DNA from: Thermoplasmatales archaeon SW_10_69_26
GTDB taxonomy: Archaea; Thermoplasmatota; SW-10-69-26
Direction: 5' to 3'
Assembly: GCA_003009755.1 (NCBI GenBank)
Contig: PXUB01000036.1
Location: 1 to 64,000, forward strand
Length of the DNA stretch: 64,000 bases
The notes beneath the pieces are model-generated. The model was not told the origin of the DNA and made no database searches. It saw nothing but the letters and a program-made list of their open reading frames with translations. Shown here piece by piece: positions 1-9,053 of the stretch. A program made the translations under genes and the position numbers. The stretch's first letter is position 1; each line of letters starts with the position of its first letter.

Positions 1-409
1 GACACAACTACAGACCCTCGCCCGAAGGGCATTTCGAGGTCGACGGCGACAACGCTTGCAACCCGCGGACGTGGGGAATCTCGCGTCGTCACCGGCCTGA
101 GGGCGGCCCCGCCGTGAGGGGGGGGTCACGGAGACCGCTCCCCCCCCCCGATTTGGTGAACATTTCCTGGCCAACCGCTCGTAGGGGGAGACCGTGGGAC
201 CGGAAATGGTCTGGTGCGCCGGTCTGCGGCGGGCAATCTCGTTGTCGCCCCCTGAGATCTCGCCCGTCCGGGCGGTCTCAGGCACGCCCGACTCTCTGAT
301 CCGGGCAGTGTCCGTCGACAACCCTCGAGGGTTGGTTTCCGCGGGCTCGGCGACCGTGCCACGCTCCCGAGACCGGCGCGAGAGCCTAAGCAAAACAAGA
401 CCGGCAGTC
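1..409 (-). mobile_element. Transposase-less derivative of the IS6-like element at 10816-12156 (truncated by window edge)
   Basis: Terminal ccggcagtc at 401-409 plus gcgagagcctaagcaaaac matches the inverted left end of the IS; the rest matches the IS 3' non-coding tail (e.g. catttccggtcccacggtctccccctacgagcggttggccagga); no transposase ORF. Confidence 0.7.
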
Positions 410-616
410 TAGCCGGCGTCGATCCCCGTTTCGCCTGGTGGGTCGCCGTCGGCGATCTCGGACACCCCTTCGACACGCGCGGCCGGCAGCTGGTCGAAGC
501 GCTGGCCTGGCCCTCCGAGCCCTCGAGACATCGGACGTTTCGTTCGGGTCCTGAACGGGCACCCGACCCGCTCGACCGGCGTCAAGCCCAAGTAGTGCCA
601 ACCTCACACACCGTCG

Positions 617-2197
617 ATGCGACGCGCGCTGGCCCTTGCCCTGCTCATGGTCGCCGGAGCCTTCACCGGATGCGTGGGCACCGACGGTGACGTCCGGCGG
701 GCCTCGACCGACGAGGAGCCCGACGACATCCTGTGGTCGAGCCAAGCCCTCGAGGACGGCCACGACCACACCGACCGCGACGCTCACGCGAATCTGACGA
801 CCGAGAACTTCGAGACGATCGGGCACGACCCGCTCGTGACCGAGGCCGAGGGCACCTCGCCCGGCGGGTCCTCGTGCGCGGACGTGAACGAGCCCGACGA
901 GGGCGAGCGCATCGGCGCCCAGAAGGCCGCCGACAGCCGCGGCATCGTGATCACGGACCTCTCCGACCCGACCGATCCCAAGATGATCGGCGAGCTGTGG
1001 CTGACGTTCACGCTGATCTACGACGTCGCGGTGACGCCCGAGGGCAACGTCGGCCTGGTCACCTCCTACCCCCAGCAAAGCCCGGCGCCGGCGGCCGACG
1101 TCGCCGCCGATCAGCCGCTGGGCTACTTCCAGCCCTGCGGCGGCGAGCCGATCGAGATCACGCAGACCGACCACCAGGACCCGGTCCCCCGCCCGGTCAG
1201 CCTGCTCTTGGTCGACCTCTCCGACCCGTCCGAGCCGCAGATCGCCGACCAGCGACCGATGGCCGGCCTGGGCCACAGCGTCTTCTCGGAGGACGTCGGC
1301 GAGCGGGACTGGCTCGTCGGCGTCACCGAGTCGCTGGTACACGGCGGCCGCCAGTACTACTTCACCCAGATCGCCGAGGGGCCCCAGGGTCCGACGATCG
1401 AGCCGCTGTCGACCTACGTCGCCGAGCCCAACCCCGACCACGCCGACTACCTCGGCGGTCACACCGACGCCTGGATCCAAGAGCACCCGCAGACGGGTCA
1501 GCTCGTCGGCTACCTCTCGGCCGGCCCGCAGATCGAGCTCGTCGACCTCTCGAACCCGCGCGCCCCCCAACAGCTGTCGACCTGGACCGACATCGGGCCC
1601 GAGGACCCCGGCGTCCACAACCTGCACTCGCTGGAGCCCTACGAGCAGCTGGTCAACGGGACGCACTACACGACCGTGGGCCCCGAGCTGGGCAGCCCTG
1701 CCGACTACGCGCCGACCGGCGTCGTCTGGGTGCTCGACACGACCGACCCCGAGGACCCGAAGCCGGTGGCCGCGTGGACGCTACCGGACGAGGTGACCTG
1801 GGAGGGCCGCCTGCAGTTCTCGCCGCACTACATGGACAAGCACGACGACACGCTGTTCATCTCGATGTACCACGGCGGCGTGTGGGCCGTGGACCTCTCC
1901 GACGTGCCCGAGGGCAGCCCCGAGGACGTCCAGATGCTGGACTCGGCCGGCGTCTACGTGCCCGCGAAGGAAGCCCCGCTGCCGGACTCGTCGTACAGCT
2001 ACTCGTGGATCCCGAACCTCGAGGAGGTGTTCGTGGTCGACGAGGACGAGCCCACGCTCGTCACCTTCGACGCGAACACGGGCGTCTACTCGTTCACCTA
2101 CGACGACGAGGTCGAGGTCCCCACACCCGAGCCCTACGATCTCGACCCGGCCGAGCTGTTGCCCGGCGGCGGGTCCGCCCCGACCCAGGCCTCCTAG
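617..2197 (+). CDS. LVIVD-repeat type secreted lipoprotein
   Basis: 526 aa; lipobox-like AGAFTGC at N-terminus; repeated ITDLSDPTDPK/LVDLSDPSEP/LVDLSNPRAP motifs. Confidence 0.75.
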   Translation: MRRALALALLMVAGAFTGCVGTDGDVRRASTDEEPDDILWSSQALEDGHDHTDRDAHANLTTENFETIGHDPLVTEAEGTSPGGSSCADVNEPDEGERIGAQKAADSRGIVITDLSDPTDPKMIGELWLTFTLIYDVAVTPEGNVGLVTSYPQQSPAPAADVAADQPLGYFQPCGGEPIEITQTDHQDPVPRPVSLLLVDLSDPSEPQIADQRPMAGLGHSVFSEDVGERDWLVGVTESLVHGGRQYYFTQIAEGPQGPTIEPLSTYVAEPNPDHADYLGGHTDAWIQEHPQTGQLVGYLSAGPQIELVDLSNPRAPQQLSTWTDIGPEDPGVHNLHSLEPYEQLVNGTHYTTVGPELGSPADYAPTGVVWVLDTTDPEDPKPVAAWTLPDEVTWEGRLQFSPHYMDKHDDTLFISMYHGGVWAVDLSDVPEGSPEDVQMLDSAGVYVPAKEAPLPDSSYSYSWIPNLEEVFVVDEDEPTLVTFDANTGVYSFTYDDEVEVPTPEPYDLDPAELLPGGGSAPTQAS

Positions 2198-2528
2198 TTC
2201 ACGCGTCCACGGACGCGCTGGGTCCCCAGCGGGCGTAGGCCAAGGCCCCGGCGAGCACCCGAGCAGGTTGTCGTACAGGTCCAGCGCGTGGTTCGAAGAC
2301 GACCAGAACCGGCGAGGGCTCGACCAGGCGCGGGGCCGGCAGCGGCGCGGCCACCGACGCGACCGCGGCCGGGTCTCGTCACCGGGGGCGTGCTCGCCTG
2401 GTCGATCGTGAGCGGGGGGTCACCGGGCGATCCCGGGATCGGCGACACGGTAACCGTCGAGCAGGTCTGAGCCTCGGGCCCCTGGCCCGGGCGAGCCTGC
2501 CGGCAGCCGAGTTGGCTCGCCGTGGGGG

Positions 2529-4331
2529 CTACTCGGCCGGCGAGGCGAAGGTGTCCTCCTCGCTGACGGTGAACGTCTGCATCGTCAGCGGGGAGACGTC
2601 GGCGCCGACGTGCAGCTGGACCGGCGCCGGCGCGCTCGTGCTGACGCGGTCGGCGTGGCCGCCCTCGGTGACGACGAGCACCAGCTGGGCGCCCTCGGGC
2701 ACGACGGCGTCCAGCGGCTCGAACTGCATCTTCGCCGTGACGCGTTCGCCGGGCACGACCGGCTGGGCTTGGTCGCCGCCGTCGTGGAAGCGCAGGTCCA
2801 TCGACGTCCAGCCCAGCCGCGTGTACTCGCCGCCCTCTTGAGCGTAGAGGAACGCGGAGAGGTAGCCGCCGGGACCGGTCGGGGTCACGTCGGCGTGGAA
2901 CGTGGGCGTGCCGGCGAAGCGCACCGGCTCGTCGAGCTCCCCTGTGCGGAACTCGGCGCAGCCCTCGCAGGGGATCTGGGAGGCCGCGTCGCCCTGGTAG
3001 GCGAGCGGCTGGTTGGAGGCCGGCGAGGCGCTGGGTCCCACGGTGACCGTGCCCTCGTCGGTGTCGTTGGCCTCGGCCAGCTCGCCCTCGGCCGTCGGGT
3101 GGAGGGTCCGCTCGGTGGCGTTCTGCGGCGGCCAGTGGTCGCCCGACCGCCACTGCCCGGTGCTGTCCTGCACCTGCACCTTGGGGCCGAGGTCCACGTC
3201 CTCGCCCTTGAGCTCGCTGTCGAACCAGTGCAACAGGACCTCGGCGAAGTCCACGCGCCGGGTCGGCTGGTCGAGGTAGTCGCCGTCGGGCCAGGCGTGG
3301 AACCACTGACCCAGCCAGTACTTCACCTTGAGATCCTGCTCGTGGTCGAGCCGATCGTGGACCCAGGGCATCGCGTGCCCGGGATCGACGTTCCAGTCCT
3401 GGAGCCCGTGGACGAGGAAGATGGAGCCGTTGTAGTTCTCCTCGACGAGGGGTCGCATGTTGCGTTCGGCCCAGTACCCCGTCGGGTCGCGCTCGCCGGT
3501 GGCCGTGCTGTGCAGCGAGGCGGCCAGGCCCCGTTTGGCCTCGGGGCAAAGCGCGCCGTCGATCGTGCGCTCCGCGCTGCGGCCCTCGGTGGGGTTGTCG
3601 ATCCCGAACCCGTAGGCGTAGTACGCGCCGTTGAGCACGGCGGCGCCGCGGGACTCGGCCGACCCGTTGGTGTACATCAGCTGGAAGGGGTCGTTGACGC
3701 CGCTGATCGGGACGATCGTCGCCAGGTGCTCGTTGCCCTCGGCGGCCACCTCCCAGGGCGTGGAGCCGTCGTAGCTGACGCCCAGCATGCCGACGTTGCC
3801 GTTCGACCAGTCCTGCTCGCCCAGCCACGTGACGGCCTGGGACACGTCCGAGCGCTCGACGGGACCCATGAGGTGGCTGCAGCCGCCCGAGTCGCCGGTG
3901 CCGCGCACCGCGACGAACGCGACGGCGTAGCCGTGGTGGACGAAGTTCTCGGTCAGCCGGGGGCGCAGCTCGAGCAGGTCTTGCCCGTGGATCGGGTTCA
4001 GGTAGGGGCTGGCGAACGCGACCACGGGCACCTGCTCGTCCTCGGCGACGTCCGGCTTGACGACGCCGATCTCGATCGCCTTGCCGTCCACCTGGGACTC
4101 GAGGTACATCGCGCCCGTCTCGCCGGCCTCGAAGGGTCCCTCCTCGAGCGTCAACGAGTACGGTTCGTCGGTGACGTACTCGCCCTCGAAGACGTGGGTG
4201 TCCGTGAACCCGGTCGTCGGTTCGTCCTCGACGGCGTCCGACGCGCTCGTCGGGGAGAGATCCTCCATCGCTCCGATGCAGCCCGTCAGTCCCGTCGTCA
4301 CCAACAGGACCGCCACGACAGCCTCGCGCAT
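2529..4331 (-). CDS. CocE/NonD family hydrolase (X-Pro dipeptidyl-peptidase S15-like) lipoprotein
   Basis: 600 aa; lipobox TGLTGC; AVRGTGDSGG motif and C-terminal beta-sandwich-like region. Confidence 0.8.
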   Translation of the reverse strand: MREAVVAVLLVTTGLTGCIGAMEDLSPTSASDAVEDEPTTGFTDTHVFEGEYVTDEPYSLTLEEGPFEAGETGAMYLESQVDGKAIEIGVVKPDVAEDEQVPVVAFASPYLNPIHGQDLLELRPRLTENFVHHGYAVAFVAVRGTGDSGGCSHLMGPVERSDVSQAVTWLGEQDWSNGNVGMLGVSYDGSTPWEVAAEGNEHLATIVPISGVNDPFQLMYTNGSAESRGAAVLNGAYYAYGFGIDNPTEGRSAERTIDGALCPEAKRGLAASLHSTATGERDPTGYWAERNMRPLVEENYNGSIFLVHGLQDWNVDPGHAMPWVHDRLDHEQDLKVKYWLGQWFHAWPDGDYLDQPTRRVDFAEVLLHWFDSELKGEDVDLGPKVQVQDSTGQWRSGDHWPPQNATERTLHPTAEGELAEANDTDEGTVTVGPSASPASNQPLAYQGDAASQIPCEGCAEFRTGELDEPVRFAGTPTFHADVTPTGPGGYLSAFLYAQEGGEYTRLGWTSMDLRFHDGGDQAQPVVPGERVTAKMQFEPLDAVVPEGAQLVLVVTEGGHADRVSTSAPAPVQLHVGADVSPLTMQTFTVSEEDTFASPAE

Positions 4332-4402
4332 CGGGCCGATAGGGAACGTGGAGCCCTATCAAGGTGAGGGTGGACCGGCGACGGTGTCGGTGAGCTGCTG
4401 GC

Positions 4403-4543
4403 TCAGTCGTGGCAGCTGTGCCGCCAACCGCAGTTGGGGCACCGCTTCTCGCAGCGGGTGATCGTCGTGGTGAAGTCCAGCCCGCACGACCAGCAGTGGG
4501 CGGTCAGCGTGCGCACGCGCAGGCCAGGCCCGCCGACCGGCAT
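4403..4543 (-). CDS. Small zinc-ribbon protein
   Basis: MPVGGPGLRVRTLTAHCWSCGLDFTTTITRCEKRCPNCGWRHSCHD; paired CxxC motifs. Confidence 0.45.
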   Translation of the reverse strand: MPVGGPGLRVRTLTAHCWSCGLDFTTTITRCEKRCPNCGWRHSCHD

Positions 4544-4682
4544 GAAGCTGGCGCCTCGCGGCCGCGCGTGACGGCCTGGCAGGAAGTTCGACGGGCGCCC
4601 CAATCGAGCCTCGCGGAGCATCGACGGCCCGCGAAACGCCGAACACCAACGTTTTCACATCTCGAGGGCTCGCCCCAGCGCG

Positions 4683-5471
4683 ATGGAGACCGCCGACGTC
4701 GACGCGAGGCTGCGCTCCCGCATCCTCGCCCACCTCGAGGAGGCCGCGTGGATCGAGAAGAGCCTGTACGTGATCGGCTGGGCGCTGCTCACCGCCGCGC
4801 TCGCCCAGATCCGCTTCTACGCGCCGTGGAACCCCTTCGTCCCCTACTCCGGCCAAGTGCTGGGCGTCGTCGGGGCGGGCCTGGTGCTCGGTCCCTGGAT
4901 GGGGTACGCCTCGATGTACGTCTACCTCCTGCTCGGCGCCCTCGGCGCCCCCGTGTTCGCGGACTTCGGCGCCGGCGTCGACGTGTTGCTCGGGGCCACG
5001 GCCGGCTACCTCTACGCGTTCCCCCTCGCCGCCGGACTCGCCGGCTCCCTGTCCCGCCGCTACCTCGACCGGCCCGGCGAGGAGACGATGGCCCGCCTGG
5101 GCGTGCTCGCCCTGGCCGGCTACCTCGTCCTGTTCGGGTTCGGCGTCGGCCTGCTCGGCGTGAGCGGCCTCTTGGCCACCGAGGGCCTGGGCCGCACCGT
5201 GCTCGTCTCCAGCGCGCTCGTGTGCGGCGTCGCGGGCCTCCTTTGGTACTGGTCCCGCGAGGAGTCGACCGCGTTCCTGGCCCGCATGGCGACCGGGCTC
5301 GTCGGCGTGCTCGCGATCTACGGGCTCGGCTGGGTCGGCCTGGCCACCGTCACCGGCATGGGCTGGGGCCCGGCCCTGGCCCAAGGCGTGGTCCAGTTCG
5401 TGCCCGTCGACCTCGCCAAGGTGTTCGTGGCCGCCGGCGCCAGCAGCCTCCTGTTGCCGCCGCGCTCCTGA
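4683..5471 (+). CDS. BioY-like biotin transporter substrate-binding membrane protein
   Basis: 262 aa polytopic; LLLGALGAPVFADFGAGVDVLLGATAGYLYAFPLAA motif typical of BioY. Confidence 0.75.
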   Translation: METADVDARLRSRILAHLEEAAWIEKSLYVIGWALLTAALAQIRFYAPWNPFVPYSGQVLGVVGAGLVLGPWMGYASMYVYLLLGALGAPVFADFGAGVDVLLGATAGYLYAFPLAAGLAGSLSRRYLDRPGEETMARLGVLALAGYLVLFGFGVGLLGVSGLLATEGLGRTVLVSSALVCGVAGLLWYWSREESTAFLARMATGLVGVLAIYGLGWVGLATVTGMGWGPALAQGVVQFVPVDLAKVFVAAGASSLLLPPRS

Positions 5472-5547
5472 CGAGCTCGCGAGGTGCATGTTCGCCCGCG
5501 CCAACACCCATCACGCGGGGCCGAGCAAGCCTCGCCGGTGACCACCA

Positions 5548-5695
5548 TGCCCGCGGAACCCGAACAGATCGCCGTCGTCGGCGAGGCCCGCGGGGAGATC
5601 CTCGAGCCGGGCGAGCAGACGCGATCCCGCCGGAGGAGACCGAGGAGCTGCTCGTGGAGCTCGGGTGCGACAACTGCGGCGAGACCGGCACCTAG
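5548..5695 (+). pseudogene. Small Cys-containing protein, apparently frameshifted
   Basis: MPAEPEQIAVVGEARGEILEPGEQ continues in another frame as DAIPPEETEELLVELGCDNCGETGT*; frame change near 5620. Confidence 0.4.
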
Positions 5696-5707
5696 GCAGG
5701 CAAGCTC

Positions 5708-5935
5708 GTGTCGGAGAGCAACCAGCGGATGCACAGCAACGTCACGGCCGATTGCCACCACTGCGGCCACCACCTGGCGGCGACGGTGAACCTGCAGAAG
5801 GACCCCGTCCAGGGCGGCCTCAACGTGGTCGACGTACAGCCGCCTCAGGGTGGCTCCTACATCCACGGCCCGTACTTCGCGAACAAGGTCGAGGGCGTGG
5901 ACGAGGGGGGAACGCCGACCGGTCGCCCGACGTGA
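5708..5935 (+). CDS. Small CxxC protein
   Basis: 75 aa with DCHHCGHH. Confidence 0.35.
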   Translation: MSESNQRMHSNVTADCHHCGHHLAATVNLQKDPVQGGLNVVDVQPPQGGSYIHGPYFANKVEGVDEGGTPTGRPT

Positions 5936-5939
5936 GCTT

Positions 5940-6590
5940 TCAGGCCGAGCCGATCGGCCGCCGGCGCAGGTACACCCGAGCCCCCAGCCCGACGAGGGCG
6001 AGGCCGACGAGCCCCGCGTAGGCGATCGCCGTCCACTCCGAGCCGGCCCAGGCTCCGGTCGGGCCGCCAAGCGTACCCGACGTCGAGGGGCCAGGGTCGA
6101 CCAGGAACAGCTCGTAGATGGCGAGCGCAGCCGAGGCCAGGAACGCGGTCAACGTCCCGAGGTCGACGACGAGCTCGAGCTTGTCGCGGTCGACGAGCGC
6201 CTGGCCGGGCCCGGTGAGGCTGTAGTACACCCACAACCGGTCCTCGTCCTCGTGGCGTTCGACGAAGCCGTCGGTGACGAGATCCTGCAGGTAGCCGTGC
6301 ACGGTGCTCTTGTTGAGCTCGAGCTCGCGGGCGAGCTCGCTGGCGGTCCGTCGGGTGCCGTGCAGGGCTTTGAGGACGCGCAGCCGGCTTTCGGAGACGT
6401 CGACGAGCGACGTGTCGGCCACCGCCGTCGACCGCTCGCGATCGGCGTCGACGGGCGTCGAGCTGGAGCCGTTGTCCGGGCCGTCGGTCTCCGCGGCGGT
6501 CCCCTGGTCCGAGCGCGCCCCTTGGTCCATCCGAGCCCCTGTGAATCGTGCCATGGCTTCAATGTCGGGGTTCCGTTCGGTCCGAGCCAA
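5940..6590 (-). CDS. Winged-helix transcriptional regulator with C-terminal membrane helices
   Basis: LRVLKALHGTRRTASELARELELNKSTVHGYLQDLVTDGFVE wHTH followed by two hydrophobic helices. Confidence 0.75.
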   Translation of the reverse strand: MARTERNPDIEAMARFTGARMDQGARSDQGTAAETDGPDNGSSSTPVDADRERSTAVADTSLVDVSESRLRVLKALHGTRRTASELARELELNKSTVHGYLQDLVTDGFVERHEDEDRLWVYYSLTGPGQALVDRDKLELVVDLGTLTAFLASAALAIYELFLVDPGPSTSGTLGGPTGAWAGSEWTAIAYAGLVGLALVGLGARVYLRRRPIGSA

Positions 6591-6744
6591 CCGCCGATCG
6601 GACCCACCGCTGGGCCATGGAAGAGAACAAGAAAGACACGGGGAGGCCGACTGGCCCCCTCACCGCCGGACGTGATGGGGGAACCTCTCGTTGGTTGATG
6701 ACGGTGTGTCAGCTTGCGGCCCACGGCACCCTCGCTGACGAATC

Positions 6745-7734
6745 TCAGCCCGAGGGATCGGGCCCGTTGACGCGAGGCGATCGACACCGTTCTCGAACCC
6801 ATCCGCGAGGAAGGCGCGGTGGTTGCACCGGTGGCCGACCACGTCTAGGTAGGCCTGCAAGGCCCCATCGCTCGCGTTCGCATGCGTGCCGTCGATCACA
6901 CGCTTGAGGTTGCCGAACAGGCTTCGTCGCCCTCGACCAGGCCGACGCGACACCGCTGGAGGAGAAATAGGCCTGTCCCGCCGGCTGGAACTCGGTGTTC
7001 CGCCCTTCCAGGCGGTCCCCAAGCGCGTCAACGAGGCTTCGCTGTTCGGTGGTCAGCTCCGCGGGTCTTCCCTCCCAGGTCTTCCTCCCTTCGCGCAGGA
7101 TGCCGATGCGGTCGCACAGGGTGGCGATCTCCTGGACGTCGTGGCTGGAGAGGAACACCGTCACGTGGCTGTTGCCTGTCAGGTTCTGGATGAGGTTCCA
7201 GGTCTCCCGCTTGGAGGGGATGTCGAGCTCGCGGGTGGGCTCGTCGAGGAACAACACGCGGGGGCCGTGGAGCAGGGCCCGTGCGATCTCGACCTTGCGC
7301 TTGTTGCCGCCGGACAGCTCCTGGATCGGCTGCTCGGCGTAGGGGTGGAGTTCGAGCACGTCGAACAGCTCGCGGGCCCGATCGTCCACCTCGTCCCGGT
7401 CGATCCCGTAGAGGCCCCCGAAGTGGCGCAGGTAGCGGATCAGCGAGAAGCCGGGTTCGGGAGTGATGTTCTCACCGAAGACGACGCCGACCTCGTGGGC
7501 GATCGCCGCGTGGTCGCTTCGCACGTCGTGGCCGAGCACGTAGGCTTGGCCCTCGGTCGGGGGCAGCGCGCCGGCGAGCATGCGCACGGTCGTCGTCTTG
7601 CCGGCGCCGTTGAGGCCCAGGCAGCCGTAGACCTCGCCTTGCGGGATCGCGAGGTCGAGCTGGCTGACGGCTTCGAGGTCGCCGAAGCGGCGCGTGAGCT
7701 GGACTGTTTGGATCGCGGGCGTGGCGTCTACCAT
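6745..7734 (-). CDS. ABC transporter ATP-binding protein (C-terminus likely altered)
   Basis: MVDATPAIQTVQLTRRFGDLEAVS..GLNGAGKTTTVRML..LSGGNKRKVEIARALLHGPRVLFLDEPT; low-complexity C-terminal run-on into the ISXO2-like remnant. Confidence 0.85.
   Translation of the reverse strand: MVDATPAIQTVQLTRRFGDLEAVSQLDLAIPQGEVYGCLGLNGAGKTTTVRMLAGALPPTEGQAYVLGHDVRSDHAAIAHEVGVVFGENITPEPGFSLIRYLRHFGGLYGIDRDEVDDRARELFDVLELHPYAEQPIQELSGGNKRKVEIARALLHGPRVLFLDEPTRELDIPSKRETWNLIQNLTGNSHVTVFLSSHDVQEIATLCDRIGILREGRKTWEGRPAELTTEQRSLVDALGDRLEGRNTEFQPAGQAYFSSSGVASAWSRATKPVRQPQACDRRHACERERWGLAGLPRRGRPPVQPPRLPRGWVRERCRSPRVNGPDPSG
6756..6925 (-). pseudogene. IS1595/ISXO2-like transposase C-terminal remnant
   Basis: FGNLKRVIDGTHANASDGALQAYLDVVGHRCNHRAF resembles the ISXO2 motif (LKRGI.GTYH.vs..HLQRYLDEF.FRYN.R). 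Confidence 0.55.
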
Positions 7735-9053
7735 CGGTTCCACCTCCGGGGGCCGAAAACGAACAGGCAGGCGGTGAGCAGGACTGGGAGGAGGGTCGCG
7801 GGGAGGACGCCGGCGGCGGGCGTGGCCCAGTCGGTGGCGTCGGCCTCCGTCCGCGCGTGCACGGTTTCGCGTTCGAACGATGCTGTGGCCACGATCGGGA
7901 CCCCGCTGGCGACACGCGTGGGGTGACCCGTGGCCGTCGTCTCCACCTGGGCGAAACCCGTCTCGGCCTCGGGGTCGGCGGGTTCGTCGAGACGGATCTC
8001 GGCCGGGGTCGCCAGGTCGTGGTCGAGGGCCAGGTGCGGACTGGCGAGCTCGAGCTCCTCGAGCGTGAGGGAACGGTTGATCGGCCCGGTGATGCGGAGC
8101 TCGATCTCCAATGGCGTCGAGCGGTCCCATCGGTCCCTAGCAGCGGCGTCGAGTTGCAGGCGCAGCTCCCCGCCGGGATCACTTCGAGGACCGGGTTCGA
8201 GGAGCGGGGCGGGAAGGGACACGGTGGCAAGGGTGAGCAACAGGCCCGCGAGGCCGACACCCAGCCAGGCGCTGGCGGCCCAGGGCAGGCCGAGGAGGCG
8301 ATCATGGCCGCCCTGACGCGTCCCGAGGACGAGGGCGGCCGTGGTCACCAGCAGGAAGCCGACGAGCGCGAGCAGCGAGGCGAGGGCGGTAACGTGGTTG
8401 CCTTGGGGGCCGAGGGCGGTGGCGTGCTGGGTTTGGAAGGCCCAGGCGATCGGGTCGGCTTTCACGATGATCTCGGTGACGAAGGCTTGCGGGCCCTCGT
8501 CGGCGAGGCCGAGCAGGCGGTGGCGCTGGTCGGCGACCAACAGCCAGGCCAGCACGATCGCGCTTCCCACCGAGAGGGCGCCGGTCGAGGAGCCCCCGTG
8601 GAGGTGGCCTACCAGCACGCCCACGAGCAAGCTCGCGATTCCCACGACCAGGGCCCAGGCGGCCAGGCCCAGGCTGGCCGCGAAGGCTCCCTCGGCGACG
8701 GGCTCGGTCAACGCGTACAGGGCCGGCAGGGCGAGCAAGACGGCGGCCGAGAGGAGGATCAGGAACGCGGCCAGGCGGCCGGCGAGGGCTTCGGCGGGGG
8801 AAAGCGGGGAGCTGGCCTCGACCCGGTTCATGCCTTGCTCGCGGTCGCTGGTCACGCGGGCGGCGGCTAGCGGGCACGTCAGGGCGGGAAGGACGAGGAA
8901 CACAGGGTAGGTGAAGACGCGGGCGCCGGCCTCGGCCAGGGCGAAGAGCCCCGCCGCGGCGGCGATCGCCGCGAAGGCGGCCAGGCTGGCGAGGTTCGTT
9001 CGGTGCGTCAGCTCGCGTCGGAGCGCCGCGAGGAGCCGGCGGTGGTTCACCAC
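7728..9053 (-). CDS. ABC-2-like membrane permease
   Basis: Multi-TM protein; GTG start overlapping the upstream stop; C-terminal RWNRW; DREQGMNRVEASSPLSPAEALAGRLAAF. Confidence 0.7.
   Translation of the reverse strand: MVNHRRLLAALRRELTHRTNLASLAAFAAIAAAAGLFALAEAGARVFTYPVFLVLPALTCPLAAARVTSDREQGMNRVEASSPLSPAEALAGRLAAFLILLSAAVLLALPALYALTEPVAEGAFAASLGLAAWALVVGIASLLVGVLVGHLHGGSSTGALSVGSAIVLAWLLVADQRHRLLGLADEGPQAFVTEIIVKADPIAWAFQTQHATALGPQGNHVTALASLLALVGFLLVTTAALVLGTRQGGHDRLLGLPWAASAWLGVGLAGLLLTLATVSLPAPLLEPGPRSDPGGELRLQLDAAARDRWDRSTPLEIELRITGPINRSLTLEELELASPHLALDHDLATPAEIRLDEPADPEAETGFAQVETTATGHPTRVASGVPIVATASFERETVHARTEADATDWATPAAGVLPATLLPVLLTACLFVFGPRRWNRW

Noticed and set aside
386-1666. Long minus-strand ORF (426 aa) opposite the LVIVD lipoprotein
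   Set aside because: High-GC antisense artefact; low-complexity Gly/Val/Asp/Arg composition and no recognisable domain. The same applies to many other long antisense ORFs (e.g. 2610-4367, 13018-14910, 14796-16757, 32723-34204, 50968-52785).
2194-4362. 722-aa minus ORF overlapping the CocE-like gene in another frame
   Set aside because: Arg/Pro/Gly-rich frame-shadow of the real coding frame; the CocE-like frame has the expected catalytic-type motifs.
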